Both the position numbers and the translations under genes were made by a program. This document shows positions 1 to 7,876 of a DNA stretch of 15,424 nt, in pieces. The stretch is from Thermococcus sp. (GTDB lineage: Archaea > Methanobacteriota_B > Thermococci > Thermococcales > Thermococcaceae): positions 1-15,424 of the forward strand of contig JAGHBN010000064.1 in assembly GCA_021160985.1 (NCBI GenBank), written 5' to 3'. Under the pieces are notes generated by a model, which was given only the letters and a program-made list of their open reading frames with translations, ran no database searches and was not told the origin of the DNA. Position 1 is the first letter of the stretch. Each line of letters begins with the position of its first letter.

Positions 1-629
1 AGATGCTCATCAAAGGTGCCCCTAAGGGAATCGGGGACGGCTTTATCAGCAGGCACACCAACAGGAGAATTTCCACCGAGATAAGCTACCTCCTCGCGGA
101 GAAAGTGACTCCGAACCAGATGACGGCCGTCACGTTTGCAGTCGGAATTCTCTCGGCAGTCCTCACGTTAATCAGCCTCCCGCTGGCGGGGGTTCTCTAC
201 CAGCTCAGCTCAATCATCGACGGCGTTGACGGCGAGCTCGCGAGGGCCCAGCTGAGGACGAGCAGGCTCGGTGGTTACATTGACTCTATCCTCGACCGCT
301 ACGTTGACGGGACTTTCCTCGCCCTGCTGGCGTATTCGACTCTCCGCGAGCCCCTCTGGTACCTCGTGGCGCTTGTAGCGCTCCTCGGCTCAGTGATGGT
401 GAGCTACTCGACCGAGAGGTTCAAGGGGGCCTTCTGCAGGGACGCTTACATGGAAGTCGCCGGCCTCAGGAAGCTTCCGGGTAAAAGGGACGAGCGCATA
501 TTCCTCACGATGCTCTTCCTGCTATATCCAGTGGAGGTCTCAGTCAAAGCGCTGTTCCTCCTGCTTGCCCTGCTCACAAATATAAGGGTAGCACTGACGG
601 TGTTGATGGTTGGTAGAAAGAAAAGGTGA
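1..629 (+). CDS. Bifunctional IPCT/DIPP synthase, C-terminal part (5' truncated by window)
   Basis: The visible 208 residues are a CDP-alcohol phosphatidyltransferase domain. The family signature D-G-x2-A-R-x8-G-x3-D-x3-D is complete: D76, G77, A80, R81, G90, D94 and D98, counted from the ATG at base 3. Several hydrophobic membrane segments surround it (about 42-72, 103-133, 165-200). In Thermococcales and Archaeoglobus this domain joins CDP-inositol to inositol-1-phosphate, giving phosphorylated di-myo-inositol phosphate. It is normally fused behind a cytidylyltransferase domain (IPCT) in a protein of over 400 residues, so the frame almost certainly continues upstream of base 1 and the ATG at 3 is internal. 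The assignment to DIPP synthase rather than another CDP-alcohol transferase rests on resemblance and on the inositol-1-phosphate synthase gene nearby at 5408. The stop lies 2 bases from the stop of the convergent ABC ATPase gene. Confidence 0.85.
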   Translation, partial: MLIKGAPKGIGDGFISRHTNRRISTEISYLLAEKVTPNQMTAVTFAVGILSAVLTLISLPLAGVLYQLSSIIDGVDGELARAQLRTSRLGGYIDSILDRYVDGTFLALLAYSTLREPLWYLVALVALLGSVMVSYSTERFKGAFCRDAYMEVAGLRKLPGKRDERIFLTMLFLLYPVEVSVKALFLLLALLTNIRVALTVLMVGRKKR

Positions 630-631
630 GC

Positions 632-1717
632 TCACTCCTCCAGGAACTCAAGAGCCTTTTCCGTTTTCTTGTCGAAGAGGATTATCCTGTCCTCCCTGAG
701 TTTCACAGTAACTTGCTCGCCGAAGGTGAAGTGCTCTCCCTCTGGTGCAAAGACCTTGAGGGACGCCCCGTTGACAGAGACCGTAACTATCTGCTCCCTG
801 CCCAGGGGCTCAAAAGAGTAGACAGTCCCAACAAGTCCTTCTGCCACCCCTCTCACAACCTCTGCATCGTGTGGCCTGAAGCCAAGGATAACCTTCCTGA
901 CGCCAAGTTTCTTTACGAGCTCGCGGTACTGGATGGGAATCAGAATCCTGTTGCCGTAGACGTCGAGGTAAGGGTCCTGGACCTCCGCATCGAGGAAGTT
1001 CATTGGAGGGCTTCCAAGAAAGCCTCCAACGAAGCGGTACTTGGGCTTGTAATAGACCTCGTCGGGGTCTCCAACCTGGAGTATCTCTCCCTCCTTTATC
1101 ACGGCTATCCTGTCCGCCATTGCTAGGGCCTCTGCCTGGTCGTGGGTGACGTAAACCGCTGTGATTCCGAGCTCCTTCTGGAGTCTCTTGAGCTCTGCCC
1201 TTACCTCAAGCCTCAGGAGCGCATCGAGGTTGCTGAGAGGCTCGTCGAGGAGGAGGACGTCCGGTTCTTTCACAAGGGCCCTTGCTATTGCAACACGCTG
1301 CTGCTGACCTCCAGAGAGCTGCCATGGATAGCGGTTGAGGAGGGTCTCTATGCGGAGCATCTCTGCGACTTCTTTGACCTTCTTGGCTATCTCTTCCTTT
1401 GGGAATTTCCTCAGCTCAAGTGGGAAAGCTATGTTGTCGAAGACCTTCATATGTGGGTAGAGCGCCCAGTTCTGAAAGACCAGCCCGACGTTCCTGTCCT
1501 TCGGCGGAACATCAGTAACGTCTCTGTCGTCGAAGTAGATCCTCCCGCTCGTGGGCCTGTAAATTCCCGCTATTGTATAGAGGAGTGTTGATTTCCCGCT
1601 TCCAGAGGGCCCCAGGAGCGCCATGAACTCCTTGTCGGTTATCTCTAGGGTTACTCCCTTGAGGGCAGCAAAGTCGTCGAACCTCTTCGTTATGTTGTCT
1701 AGGATGACCTTAACCAT
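632..1717 (-). CDS. ABC sugar-type importer, ATP-binding subunit (MalK/UgpC-like)
   Basis: This 361-residue ATPase powers the importer encoded just upstream. Visible motifs are Walker A GPSGSGKST (36-44), Q-loop Q82, signature LSGGQ (134-138), Walker B VLLLDE (154-159), D-loop SNLD (162-165) and H-loop H192. The C-terminal third has the length and character of the TOBE/OB regulatory domain typical of MalK-like ATPases of CUT1 carbohydrate importers. A GTG at 1726 would add three residues, but GAGGTGG sits 5 nt before the ATG at 1717, so I use 1717. It is the last gene of the operon: the preceding permease stop is inside this ribosome binding site. The end converges on the DIPP synthase gene, leaving no room for an intergenic terminator. 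The fit to the importer ATPase family is clear; the substrate is unknown. Confidence 0.93.
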   Translation of the reverse strand: MVKVILDNITKRFDDFAALKGVTLEITDKEFMALLGPSGSGKSTLLYTIAGIYRPTSGRIYFDDRDVTDVPPKDRNVGLVFQNWALYPHMKVFDNIAFPLELRKFPKEEIAKKVKEVAEMLRIETLLNRYPWQLSGGQQQRVAIARALVKEPDVLLLDEPLSNLDALLRLEVRAELKRLQKELGITAVYVTHDQAEALAMADRIAVIKEGEILQVGDPDEVYYKPKYRFVGGFLGSPPMNFLDAEVQDPYLDVYGNRILIPIQYRELVKKLGVRKVILGFRPHDAEVVRGVAEGLVGTVYSFEPLGREQIVTVSVNGASLKVFAPEGEHFTFGEQVTVKLREDRIILFDKKTEKALEFLEE

Positions 1718-1727
1718 CTCTACCACC

Positions 1728-2597
1728 TCACCCCTTTATTCCACCCGAGTAGCTCTGTAGGAGGAGCTGCTGGGCGGTGATAAAGAATATTATCGTTGGA
1801 AGGAGGTAGACCGTCCCAGCGGCCGCTATGAGGGGCATGTGGGAGTACTCGGCCTCTATGTTGGCCTCTATGAATGTCGCAAGTGTGGGGTGAATGAGGA
1901 AAGTTCTCACGTAGATTATGTCCTGCCATCCGGCAAGGAATGCGAATAGCGCCACCGCCAGGACTCCCGGTTTTATGAGGGGTAGCATTATCTTCCTCCA
2001 CACTGTTATACGCGAGGCCCCGTCTATGATTCCAGACCACTCAAACTCCCATGGGATTGTGTCAAAGAAGCCTTTCATGAGCCATATTGACATCGGTATC
2101 TCTAGGGCGGCCCTCGCGAGTATGACGTATATGAAAGAATAGAGACCAACGAGGTCGTGGCTCTGCGGAAACGTGAGGCGGTAGAGGAGGTAGACACCGA
2201 CTATGAGGGCGACCCCTGGGAAGGCGTGGAGGATGAGGAGGAGAACCATCAGAATTTTCCTCCCGCGGAAGTCTATCCTTGAGAGGGAGTAACCGGCGAG
2301 GGCACTTATTCCCGTGACGACACCGGCCACGCCGAGGGCCACTACAAGCGTGTTGAGCGTTATGCGCCATATGTTGACTCTTATCCCGCCTGTGGTGGCG
2401 ATTTTCCCCTTGAAGAGGTTTATCCAGTTCTCAAGCGTTGAATGGAAAGAGTCCGGATCGAGGTTGGTCACCATGTTGGTGCTGAGGCTTGAAATGGTGA
2501 GTAGTGAAAAGCCCAAGATAAGCGGAAGGCTTGCCAGTAACAGGGCGAGGATTATAACCCTCTCATACCGCTTGGGCCTGGTCTCCACGTCTTTCAT
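1728..2597 (-). CDS. ABC importer permease, MalG-like
   Basis: This 289-residue membrane protein is the second permease of the importer. It has a hydrophobic N-terminal segment (about 14-36), a large external loop (about 37-75) and a block of further membrane segments, as in MalG-type inner-membrane permeases. The cytoplasmic coupling (EAA) loop is recognisable as a D-G-A-S segment followed by W-R-K-I-M-L-P, which docks on the ATPase. The alanines of the usual E-A-A opening are replaced here by W-S. The ATG overlaps the stop of the upstream permease (ATGA), a sign of translational coupling. The assignment as a CUT1-type permease is well supported; the sugar or other solute carried is not readable. 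Confidence 0.9.
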   Translation of the reverse strand: MKDVETRPKRYERVIILALLLASLPLILGFSLLTISSLSTNMVTNLDPDSFHSTLENWINLFKGKIATTGGIRVNIWRITLNTLVVALGVAGVVTGISALAGYSLSRIDFRGRKILMVLLLILHAFPGVALIVGVYLLYRLTFPQSHDLVGLYSFIYVILARAALEIPMSIWLMKGFFDTIPWEFEWSGIIDGASRITVWRKIMLPLIKPGVLAVALFAFLAGWQDIIYVRTFLIHPTLATFIEANIEAEYSHMPLIAAAGTVYLLPTIIFFITAQQLLLQSYSGGIKG

Positions 2598-3535
2598 CAG
2601 AAGTCCCCCCTGGGCTTTTTCATCATTTTCTCGAACTGGAGTACCTTGAGCGTTACGAAGCCTCCAATGACACCTATTATGGAGAGTACGACGGCCGCTG
2701 CGGCAGCTAATCCTTGATCCTGCTCTCCCCTGCCAAAGGCCGTGTTGAAGACGTAGAGTGCCAGGGTCGTTCCGTAGTCCCTGTTAACGAGGTCCCACTC
2801 GACGAGCAGGAAGAGGTGCGGATACGTCGTCAGCAGACTTAGGAACTGCCATGTCAGGACATAGAGGAGGTGCCACTTCATCATTGGGATTAAAATACGC
2901 TTTGATATCTGCCACGAGGATGCACCATCAACCCTCGCGGCTATAACGAGTTCTTTTGGTATCTGATTCAAGGCAGACGTAAAGACTATCATTCCGAAAC
3001 TCACACCGACCAGGCCGTTGACGAAGATTATCACGCTCCACGCTCCCCAGGGCGTAACTTGGCCCCAGGGAATGGGCTCCGAGATGAGTCCAAGACTCAT
3101 GAGGATTGAGTTTAGAGTTCCGATCTCACTCCCGTGGAAGAAGTAGTACCAGACGAGGCTGTAAACGGCTATCGGCGACATCCTGGGGAGGAGCCAGAGG
3201 AGCCTGTACGAGGAAGCGGCCCTCTCGTTGATGAAAAAAGTCGCGAGAGCCAGTGATAGGCCGCCGAATACGTTTATCATGAGCGTTATCCCAACGAATA
3301 CTATAGTGGTCATGATTACGGCCTTAAACGTCGGGTCGTGCTGGAACATGTAGAACAGTCTCTCATAGTTGTAGATACCCACAAACTCGGTAAGGTACCT
3401 CTCAACGTTCCAGTTTTTCATACGCGTCATGCTTATGTAGATGGTCATGATTAAGGGCACCAGGTAAAACAGGAGCACCATCAGCACCATAGGGGAAAGA
3501 AAGAAGGAAAGGTCGCGGAGCTTTTCTTTCCTCAT
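2597..3535 (-). CDS. ABC importer permease, MalF-like
   Basis: This 312-residue polytopic membrane protein is the first permease of the importer. An N-terminal membrane anchor (about 10-34) is followed by an external loop and roughly five more hydrophobic stretches. The coupling loop is canonical: A-A-R-V-D-G-A-S, then R-I-L-I-P. It pairs with the next permease (overlapping start and stop) to form the transmembrane heterodimer. The ATG at 3535 follows a GAGGTGG ribosome binding site that overlaps the stop of the binding-protein gene 9 bases upstream, so all four importer genes probably share one transcript. The family is clear; the substrate is not. Confidence 0.9.
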   Translation of the reverse strand: MRKEKLRDLSFFLSPMVLMVLLFYLVPLIMTIYISMTRMKNWNVERYLTEFVGIYNYERLFYMFQHDPTFKAVIMTTIVFVGITLMINVFGGLSLALATFFINERAASSYRLLWLLPRMSPIAVYSLVWYYFFHGSEIGTLNSILMSLGLISEPIPWGQVTPWGAWSVIIFVNGLVGVSFGMIVFTSALNQIPKELVIAARVDGASSWQISKRILIPMMKWHLLYVLTWQFLSLLTTYPHLFLLVEWDLVNRDYGTTLALYVFNTAFGRGEQDQGLAAAAAVVLSIIGVIGGFVTLKVLQFEKMMKKPRGDF

Positions 3536-3544
3536 GACACCACC

Positions 3545-5179
3545 TCACTCCTGCGGGAACTTCCAGTCCTTGGGTACCTCTCCCTGTATCTCGACGTTCT
3601 GGGCGAGCTCCGGGTCTGCCTTGACCTTCTGGATGATGTAGTTGACTGCCTCCTCTGGAGTCATCTCCCCCCTCAGGGTCTTGTCAACGGCCTCCTTGAA
3701 GATGTCCGCGAGTGCCGGGTACTTCGGGTGAGCCGGGGCGAGGTGGGTGTATTCGAGCATGTAGCTGACGTCCGCCAGGAACTGGGCGTTTATCGGGTGG
3801 ACGGTCGCCTGGACTATCTCCCTGATGTTGTCCTTCACCTTCTCGTCCAGGTCAATGTTGAGCGACTTGAGGTCGTTGAGCCACTTCTCATCCTTGATCA
3901 GCTCGGCGGCCGCCTTCCTCACCGGTAGATGGGAGGATATCACGCTGTGTATGGCGTTTATGTCCGGATCGCTGGCCTTGATGATCATCAGGAAGGCGAG
4001 TTTGTGGTAGACGTCCTTAAGCTCGTCATACTTTGGGTTCAGCTGGCCGGCCTTGGAGTTTATCATCCACACAAAGGGCTGGCTGAGGGTTACGGGCTCT
4101 CCTCCCTTCTCTCCTGCCGGGAAGAGCGTGTAATAGAACCACTCCTTTACTTCCTCAGGCTTCAGGCCCCTTGGTGTCCCATCTTTGGCGTAGTACTGCT
4201 TGGTCTGCCACTCGGTCCAGTACCAGGTTCCACCAATATCAAAGAGGGTCCTGCCCTCGACTACGGCCGGGTGTATCTGCTTGGCCCAGTCCCAGCTCAT
4301 TATGTCCTCCGGAAGGAGGCCGTCGCGGGCAAACTTCCACTCGACGTAGAGCCACTTGTAGACCGCCGGAACGTCGAGGACGAGCTTTCCATTGTTGGGG
4401 TTGTAGAGCTTTCCGCCGAAGGCAAAGATGAACTGTATCAGGTCGGGGTGTGCGGAGCCTTTCCTGTGGATAAGGCCCCACTCGGCAGCGCCCTCCTCCT
4501 TGGCCTTCTTGGCCCAATAGTAAACGTCGCTCCAGGTAAACTCGCCGTTCTTCACCTTCTCATCGAGATCCGTGAGGTCAAACCCTATTTTCTGGGCCAC
4601 ATCCTTCCTTATGTAGAGCGGTCTTGCCTCAGTATCTTGTGGCAGTCCATAGAGTTTGCCCTTGAACTTGGAAGCCTCGATAAGGGACGGGTAGAAGTCG
4701 TCAATAACGCTCTGGTAGGCAGTGGCGTAGTCCGTTATTTCGAGTATATAGCCTTCGTCCGCCAGTGTGGGCAGGAAGGCGTAGCTGTTGACGAAGAAGT
4801 CTCCAGCCTGTCCGAGAGGCTGCTTGCTGAGGTACTCCTCATAGGCGTCCTGGAAGGAGGCGACGTAGTGGGTCTCGGTTATGGTAATCTTGACGTCAAT
4901 CCCATTGTCGGCCCAGATCTTGTTTATCCTCCTTGCTGCCTCCACTATTCCATAAACCCTCATGACGCTGTTCGGGTCTCCAGAACCCCACGCGGAGAAT
5001 TTGACTTCCTTAACGCCGTTCTGCTCCAGAACCTTTCCGATTTCTAAGACGTCCTTAGTGAAGTCCCCACTGAGCTGGACATCGACCTTAGATGTGTTCG
5101 CTTCCTCGCCTCCTATGCACCCGCTGGCAACAACCCCAAGGATCACCAGTGCAATCAGCCAGACTGCTGCGGTTCTCAT
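3545..5179 (-). CDS. ABC importer extracellular solute-binding lipoprotein
   Basis: This 544-residue protein captures the solute outside the cell and delivers it to the permeases. It begins with a short positive start (MRT), a hydrophobic signal segment and a lipobox ending A-S-G-C followed by I-G-G, so it should be lipid-anchored at the cysteine. The mature domain is rich in aromatic residues (for example G-G-T-W-Y-W-T-E-W near the centre), as in carbohydrate-binding proteins of the cluster 1/MalE type, but it is longer than the usual roughly 430 residues. A GTG at 5188 is possible, but GGGTGG lies 5 nt before the ATG at 5179, which I prefer. It is the first gene of the operon and is transcribed divergently from inositol-1-phosphate synthase. 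The ligand could be a sugar, an inositol-type solute or another compound. Confidence 0.88.
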   Translation of the reverse strand: MRTAAVWLIALVILGVVASGCIGGEEANTSKVDVQLSGDFTKDVLEIGKVLEQNGVKEVKFSAWGSGDPNSVMRVYGIVEAARRINKIWADNGIDVKITITETHYVASFQDAYEEYLSKQPLGQAGDFFVNSYAFLPTLADEGYILEITDYATAYQSVIDDFYPSLIEASKFKGKLYGLPQDTEARPLYIRKDVAQKIGFDLTDLDEKVKNGEFTWSDVYYWAKKAKEEGAAEWGLIHRKGSAHPDLIQFIFAFGGKLYNPNNGKLVLDVPAVYKWLYVEWKFARDGLLPEDIMSWDWAKQIHPAVVEGRTLFDIGGTWYWTEWQTKQYYAKDGTPRGLKPEEVKEWFYYTLFPAGEKGGEPVTLSQPFVWMINSKAGQLNPKYDELKDVYHKLAFLMIIKASDPDINAIHSVISSHLPVRKAAAELIKDEKWLNDLKSLNIDLDEKVKDNIREIVQATVHPINAQFLADVSYMLEYTHLAPAHPKYPALADIFKEAVDKTLRGEMTPEEAVNYIIQKVKADPELAQNVEIQGEVPKDWKFPQE

Positions 5180-5207
5180 GGATACCACCCCCCGAAGTTT
5201 TCAAAAG

Positions 5208-5224
5208 CGAGCCCGAAAGGCTCG
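5208..5224 (-). promoter_or_regulatory. Short hairpin in the 5' leader of the importer operon
   Basis: Perfect 6-bp arms CGAGCC and GGCTCG are separated by 5 nt. The element lies about 28 nt upstream of the binding-protein start, so it would be in the transcribed leader for either candidate TATA box. It could form a small RNA hairpin. No role can be assigned. Confidence 0.4.
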
Positions 5225-5242
5225 GAGGGCTTATTTTAGAAA

Positions 5243-5257
5243 GCGAACTTATTTCGC
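5243..5257. promoter_or_regulatory. Inverted repeat GCGAA-N5-TTCGC, candidate operator of the importer operon
   Basis: A perfect 5-bp inverted repeat with a 5-nt spacer sits just downstream of two minus-strand TATA-like stretches (about 5261-5269 and 5276-5286). It would overlap or abut the expected transcription start, the usual place for an archaeal repressor site. It does not match the TATCAC-N5-GTGATA motif of the Thermococcales sugar regulator TGR/TrmBL1. The operator role is inferred. Confidence 0.35.
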
Positions 5258-5260
5258 CTT

Positions 5261-5286
5261 TTATTTAAGTTTGGTTATTTATAAAA
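5261..5286 (-). promoter_or_regulatory. TATA-region candidates for the ABC importer operon
   Basis: Read on the minus strand, two A/T-rich TATA-like elements occur, TTTTATAAATA (5276-5286) and CTTAAATAAA (5261-5270). With the usual 25-base spacing they would start transcription near 5255 or 5239, giving a leader of about 60-75 nt. Which one is used cannot be told from sequence. Confidence 0.4.
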
Positions 5287-5351
5287 TTTTTGGATGGGCC
5301 TTGGGATGAGTGGTGGAGTGCATGCAATAGGCTTGTAGCCCTGTTTTTCAA

Positions 5352-5366
5352 CCAAAAACTATTTAA
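5352..5366 (+). promoter_or_regulatory. BRE/TATA promoter of inositol-1-phosphate synthase
   Basis: CCAAAAAC followed by TATTTAA fits the archaeal BRE plus TATA arrangement. Transcription would start near 5387, about 20 nt before the ATG, just ahead of the very strong GGAGGTGG ribosome binding site at 5395-5402. Confidence 0.55.
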
Positions 5367-5407
5367 CTGCTGTAAAATATCTTAAAGCAATTTAGGAGGT
5401 GGAGGAG

Positions 5408-6556
5408 ATGGTGAAGGTTGTCATACTCGGACAGGGTTATGTGGCCAGCATCTTTGCGAGCGGCCTTGAGAAGATAAAGGCCGGGAAGATGGAGCCGTAC
5501 GGCGTCCCCCTCGCTGACGAGCTCCCGATTAAGATTAAGGACATCGAAATCGTCGGTTCCTACGACGTTGACAAGGCGAAGGTCGGAAAGGACCTCTACG
5601 AGGTCGTTAAGGCCTACGATCCCGAGGCGCCGGAGAGCCTCAAGGGCATCACCATCAGAAAGGGAGTCCACCTCAGAAGCCTCAGGAACCTCCCGCTCGA
5701 AGCCACTGGCCTTGAGGACGAGATGACCCTCAAGGAGGCCGTTGAGCACCTCGTTAGCGAGTGGAAGGAGCTCGGCGCCGAGGTCTTCATAAACGTCTGC
5801 ACCACCGAGGCCTTCGTGCCCTTTGGAAACAAGGAGGAGCTTGAGAAGGCCATCGCCGAGGACAATAGGGACAGGCTCACCGCTACCCAGGTCTACGCCT
5901 ACGCGGTTGCCCAGTACGCCAAGGAGGTCGGCGGAGCGGCTTTCGTCAACGCCATACCAACCCTCATAGCCAACGACCCTGCCTTCGTTGAGCTCGCTAA
6001 GGAGAGCAACATGGTCATCTTCGGTGACGACGGCGCCACCGGTGCCACACCGCTGACAGCTGACATACTCAGCCACCTCGCCCAGAGGAACCGCTACGTC
6101 CTCGACATAGCCCAGTTCAACATCGGCGGAAACCAGGACTTCCTCGCCCTCACCGACAAGGAGCGCAACAAGAGCAAGGAGTTCACCAAGAGCTCCATCG
6201 TCAAGGACCTCCTCGGCTACGACGCCCCGCACTACATCAAGCCGACCGGCTTCCTTGAGCCGCTCGGCGACAAGAAGTTCATCGCCATGCACATCGAGTA
6301 CGTCAGCTTCAACAACGCGAGAGACGAGCTCGTTATCACTGGCAGGATAAACGACAGCCCGGCACTCGCTGGTCTTCTCGTTGACCTCGCGAGGCTCGGA
6401 AAGATAGCCCTTGAAAAGAAGGCCTTCGGAACCGTTTACGAGGTCAACGCCTTCTACATGAAGAACCCCGGCCCGAAGGAGATGCCCAACATCCCGCGCA
6501 TCATCGCCCACGAGAAGATGAGGCAGTGGGCCGGGCTCAAGCCGAGATGGCTCTGA
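5408..6556 (+). CDS. ino1: Myo-inositol-1-phosphate synthase
   Basis: This 382-residue enzyme converts glucose-6-phosphate to L-myo-inositol-1-phosphate with NAD, the first committed step of DIP synthesis and of inositol lipids. The N-terminus is a Rossmann nucleotide-binding fold, G-Q-G-Y-V-A-S-I-F-A-S-G. Family hallmarks follow: the I-N-V-C-T-T-E segment, G-D-D-G-A-T-G-A-T-P, F-N-I-G-G-N-Q-D-F and a lysine-rich N-K-S-K stretch in the expected active-site region. The GTG at 5399 is in frame, but GGAGGTGG lies 5 nt before the ATG at 5408, which I take as the start. The codon choice appears more uniform than in neighbouring genes (mostly CTC, GCC, AAG, GAG), suggesting high expression. A pyrimidine-rich stretch after the stop (6560-6572) is a likely transcription end. 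The DIPP synthase gene lies on the other side of the importer operon. Confidence 0.93.
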   Translation: MVKVVILGQGYVASIFASGLEKIKAGKMEPYGVPLADELPIKIKDIEIVGSYDVDKAKVGKDLYEVVKAYDPEAPESLKGITIRKGVHLRSLRNLPLEATGLEDEMTLKEAVEHLVSEWKELGAEVFINVCTTEAFVPFGNKEELEKAIAEDNRDRLTATQVYAYAVAQYAKEVGGAAFVNAIPTLIANDPAFVELAKESNMVIFGDDGATGATPLTADILSHLAQRNRYVLDIAQFNIGGNQDFLALTDKERNKSKEFTKSSIVKDLLGYDAPHYIKPTGFLEPLGDKKFIAMHIEYVSFNNARDELVITGRINDSPALAGLLVDLARLGKIALEKKAFGTVYEVNAFYMKNPGPKEMPNIPRIIAHEKMRQWAGLKPRWL

Positions 6557-6619
6557 ACCTTTCTCCCTTTTCCAATAAAGTTTTAATCTCCATTTCATAC
6601 TTTTCTTGGAGGGAAGCAG

Positions 6620-7222
6620 ATGAGCTGGAAAAGGGGAGCCTATCCAGAGTTTACTCTTGAAGATGCCGTTGCGGTTCTATTCATTCTGAAAAACCCGGTG
6701 GGCAGGAAAACGATTTCAGAGCTTCTTGACCTTGGTGAGGGGAGCGTTAGAACGCTTTTGAGAAAGCTTTCGGGGCTGGAGGTCATAAGCTCCACCCAGC
6801 GAGGACACTTGCTCAACGAAACCGGCGTTGAGCTCCTTGAAAGACTCGATGAAAACTTTTCCGAGGCCAAAATTGTTGGGGAGATTGAGGGGTGCCCCGC
6901 TTACGCCCTGGTGGTCAGGAATCCTCCCGAGTTCAAGAGCATTGAACTCCGCGATGAGGCCATAAGATTCTTCGCAAAGGGTGCTATGATACTGAGGGTC
7001 AAAAACGGGGAGCCGGTCTTCCCGGAGGATGGAAGGCCGCTGGGCGAGACCATGCCCGAACTGGCGGAAAGGGTCAAAAACGCTTTCAGGCTGGAAGACG
7101 ACGAGCTGGTGGTAATCACCTGGGCGGAGAAGGGAGCCGATGCCATGAAGAGCGCTTACCACGTCGCACTGGTCCTTAAGGGTGACGAACTGCCCGAGGA
7201 AATCAAGTCCCTTGTGAGGTGA
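6620..7222 (+). CDS. Winged-helix protein with DUF4443 domain, putative transcription regulator
   Basis: This 200-residue protein has an N-terminal winged helix-turn-helix (about 12-75): a segment on fast or alternative outcomes (F-I-L-K-N-P-V-G-R-K-T-I-S-E-L), then recognition-helix-like E-G-S-V-R-T-L-L-R-K-L and a wing leading to L-L-N-E-T. The remainder (about 80-200) matches my memory of DUF4443, a Thermococcales family of unknown function, possibly ligand-binding. It has no signal peptide or membrane segment. GGAGGGA lies 6 nt before the ATG. It starts a plus-strand cluster with pyrF 4 bases downstream, so it may control this cluster or nearby ino1; neither is shown. A BRE/TATA-like stretch (6572-6587) lies between ino1 and this gene. 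Confidence 0.75.
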   Translation: MSWKRGAYPEFTLEDAVAVLFILKNPVGRKTISELLDLGEGSVRTLLRKLSGLEVISSTQRGHLLNETGVELLERLDENFSEAKIVGEIEGCPAYALVVRNPPEFKSIELRDEAIRFFAKGAMILRVKNGEPVFPEDGRPLGETMPELAERVKNAFRLEDDELVVITWAEKGADAMKSAYHVALVLKGDELPEEIKSLVR

Positions 7223-7226
7223 CGAA

Positions 7227-7874
7227 ATGAGAGGGGGTAATGAGAGCAGGCTAATCCTTGCCTTAGACGTCTATGAGCGCGAGAGGGCGCTTGAGATAGC
7301 GGAGCAAACGGCTGATTATCTCTGGGCTATCAAGGTGAACTGGCCGCTTATAATCGGCTCCGGCCTGGGAATTATTGCCGAGCTCAAGCAGGTCACGGGT
7401 CTTCCGGTTATAGCGGATCTAAAGCTTGCCGACATTCCCAACACCAACAGGCTGATAGCGAGCAGGGTGTTCGAGGCCGGTGCGGACTACATCATAGCCC
7501 ACGGCTTCGTCGGGAGCGACAGTGTCAAGGCAGTCATGGAGCTTGGGAAGACGATAATCGTCGTCGAGATGAGCCACCCTGGGGCGAAGGAGTTTATTCA
7601 GCCCGCTACCGACAAGCTGGTGGAACTCGCCAACAGGCTTGAGCCCTTTGGTGTGATAGCCCCCGCTACAAGGCCCGAAAGGGTAGCCTACATACGCTCA
7701 AGGCTTAATGACGAAATCAAAGTCCTCACCCCGGGCGTTGGTGCCCAGGGGGGCAAGGCTGGAGAAGTTTTAAAGGCGGGTGCCGATTACATCATCGTGG
7801 GTCGTTCGATTTACGCGAGCGAGAATCCAAGGGAGAGCGCAAGAAGGCTTTACGAAGAGACCATGGAGGTGTGA
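7227..7874 (+). CDS. pyrF: Orotidine 5'-phosphate decarboxylase
   Basis: This 215-residue TIM-barrel enzyme makes UMP from orotidine monophosphate, the last step of de novo pyrimidine synthesis. Conserved residues are visible: D14 in A-L-D-V, K36 in I-K-V-N-W, the catalytic D-x-K-x2-D array (D64, K66, D69 in D-L-K-L-A-D-I), the phosphate-binding P-G-V-G-A-Q-G-G near 170 and V-G-R-S-I-Y near 193. The length is normal for archaeal PyrF. GAGGTGA, which contains the stop region of the upstream gene, is 5 nt before the ATG. The stop overlaps the ribosome binding region of the PUA gene, so the two are probably co-translated. Confidence 0.96.
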   Translation: MRGGNESRLILALDVYERERALEIAEQTADYLWAIKVNWPLIIGSGLGIIAELKQVTGLPVIADLKLADIPNTNRLIASRVFEAGADYIIAHGFVGSDSVKAVMELGKTIIVVEMSHPGAKEFIQPATDKLVELANRLEPFGVIAPATRPERVAYIRSRLNDEIKVLTPGVGAQGGKAGEVLKAGADYIIVGRSIYASENPRESARRLYEETMEV

Positions 7875-7876
7875 GG

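Noticed and set aside
626..1591. Two plus-strand open frames (166 and 149 residues) after the DIPP synthase gene
   Set aside because: Both lie antisense to the ABC ATPase gene, whose Walker and signature motifs are complete.
3929..5047. 372-residue open frame on the plus strand opposite the binding-protein gene
   Set aside because: Antisense shadow of a well-supported lipoprotein gene; no motif, no ribosome binding site.
5189..5398. TGR/TrmBL1 sugar-regulator site (TATCAC-N5-GTGATA) at the importer
   Set aside because: No match was found by eye on either strand in the divergent region.
5363..6598. 411-residue open frame on the minus strand opposite ino1
   Set aside because: It is antisense to a clear enzyme gene with intact motifs, has no ribosome binding site, and its composition (rich in L, V, E, G from third-base GC bias) is that of a shadow frame.
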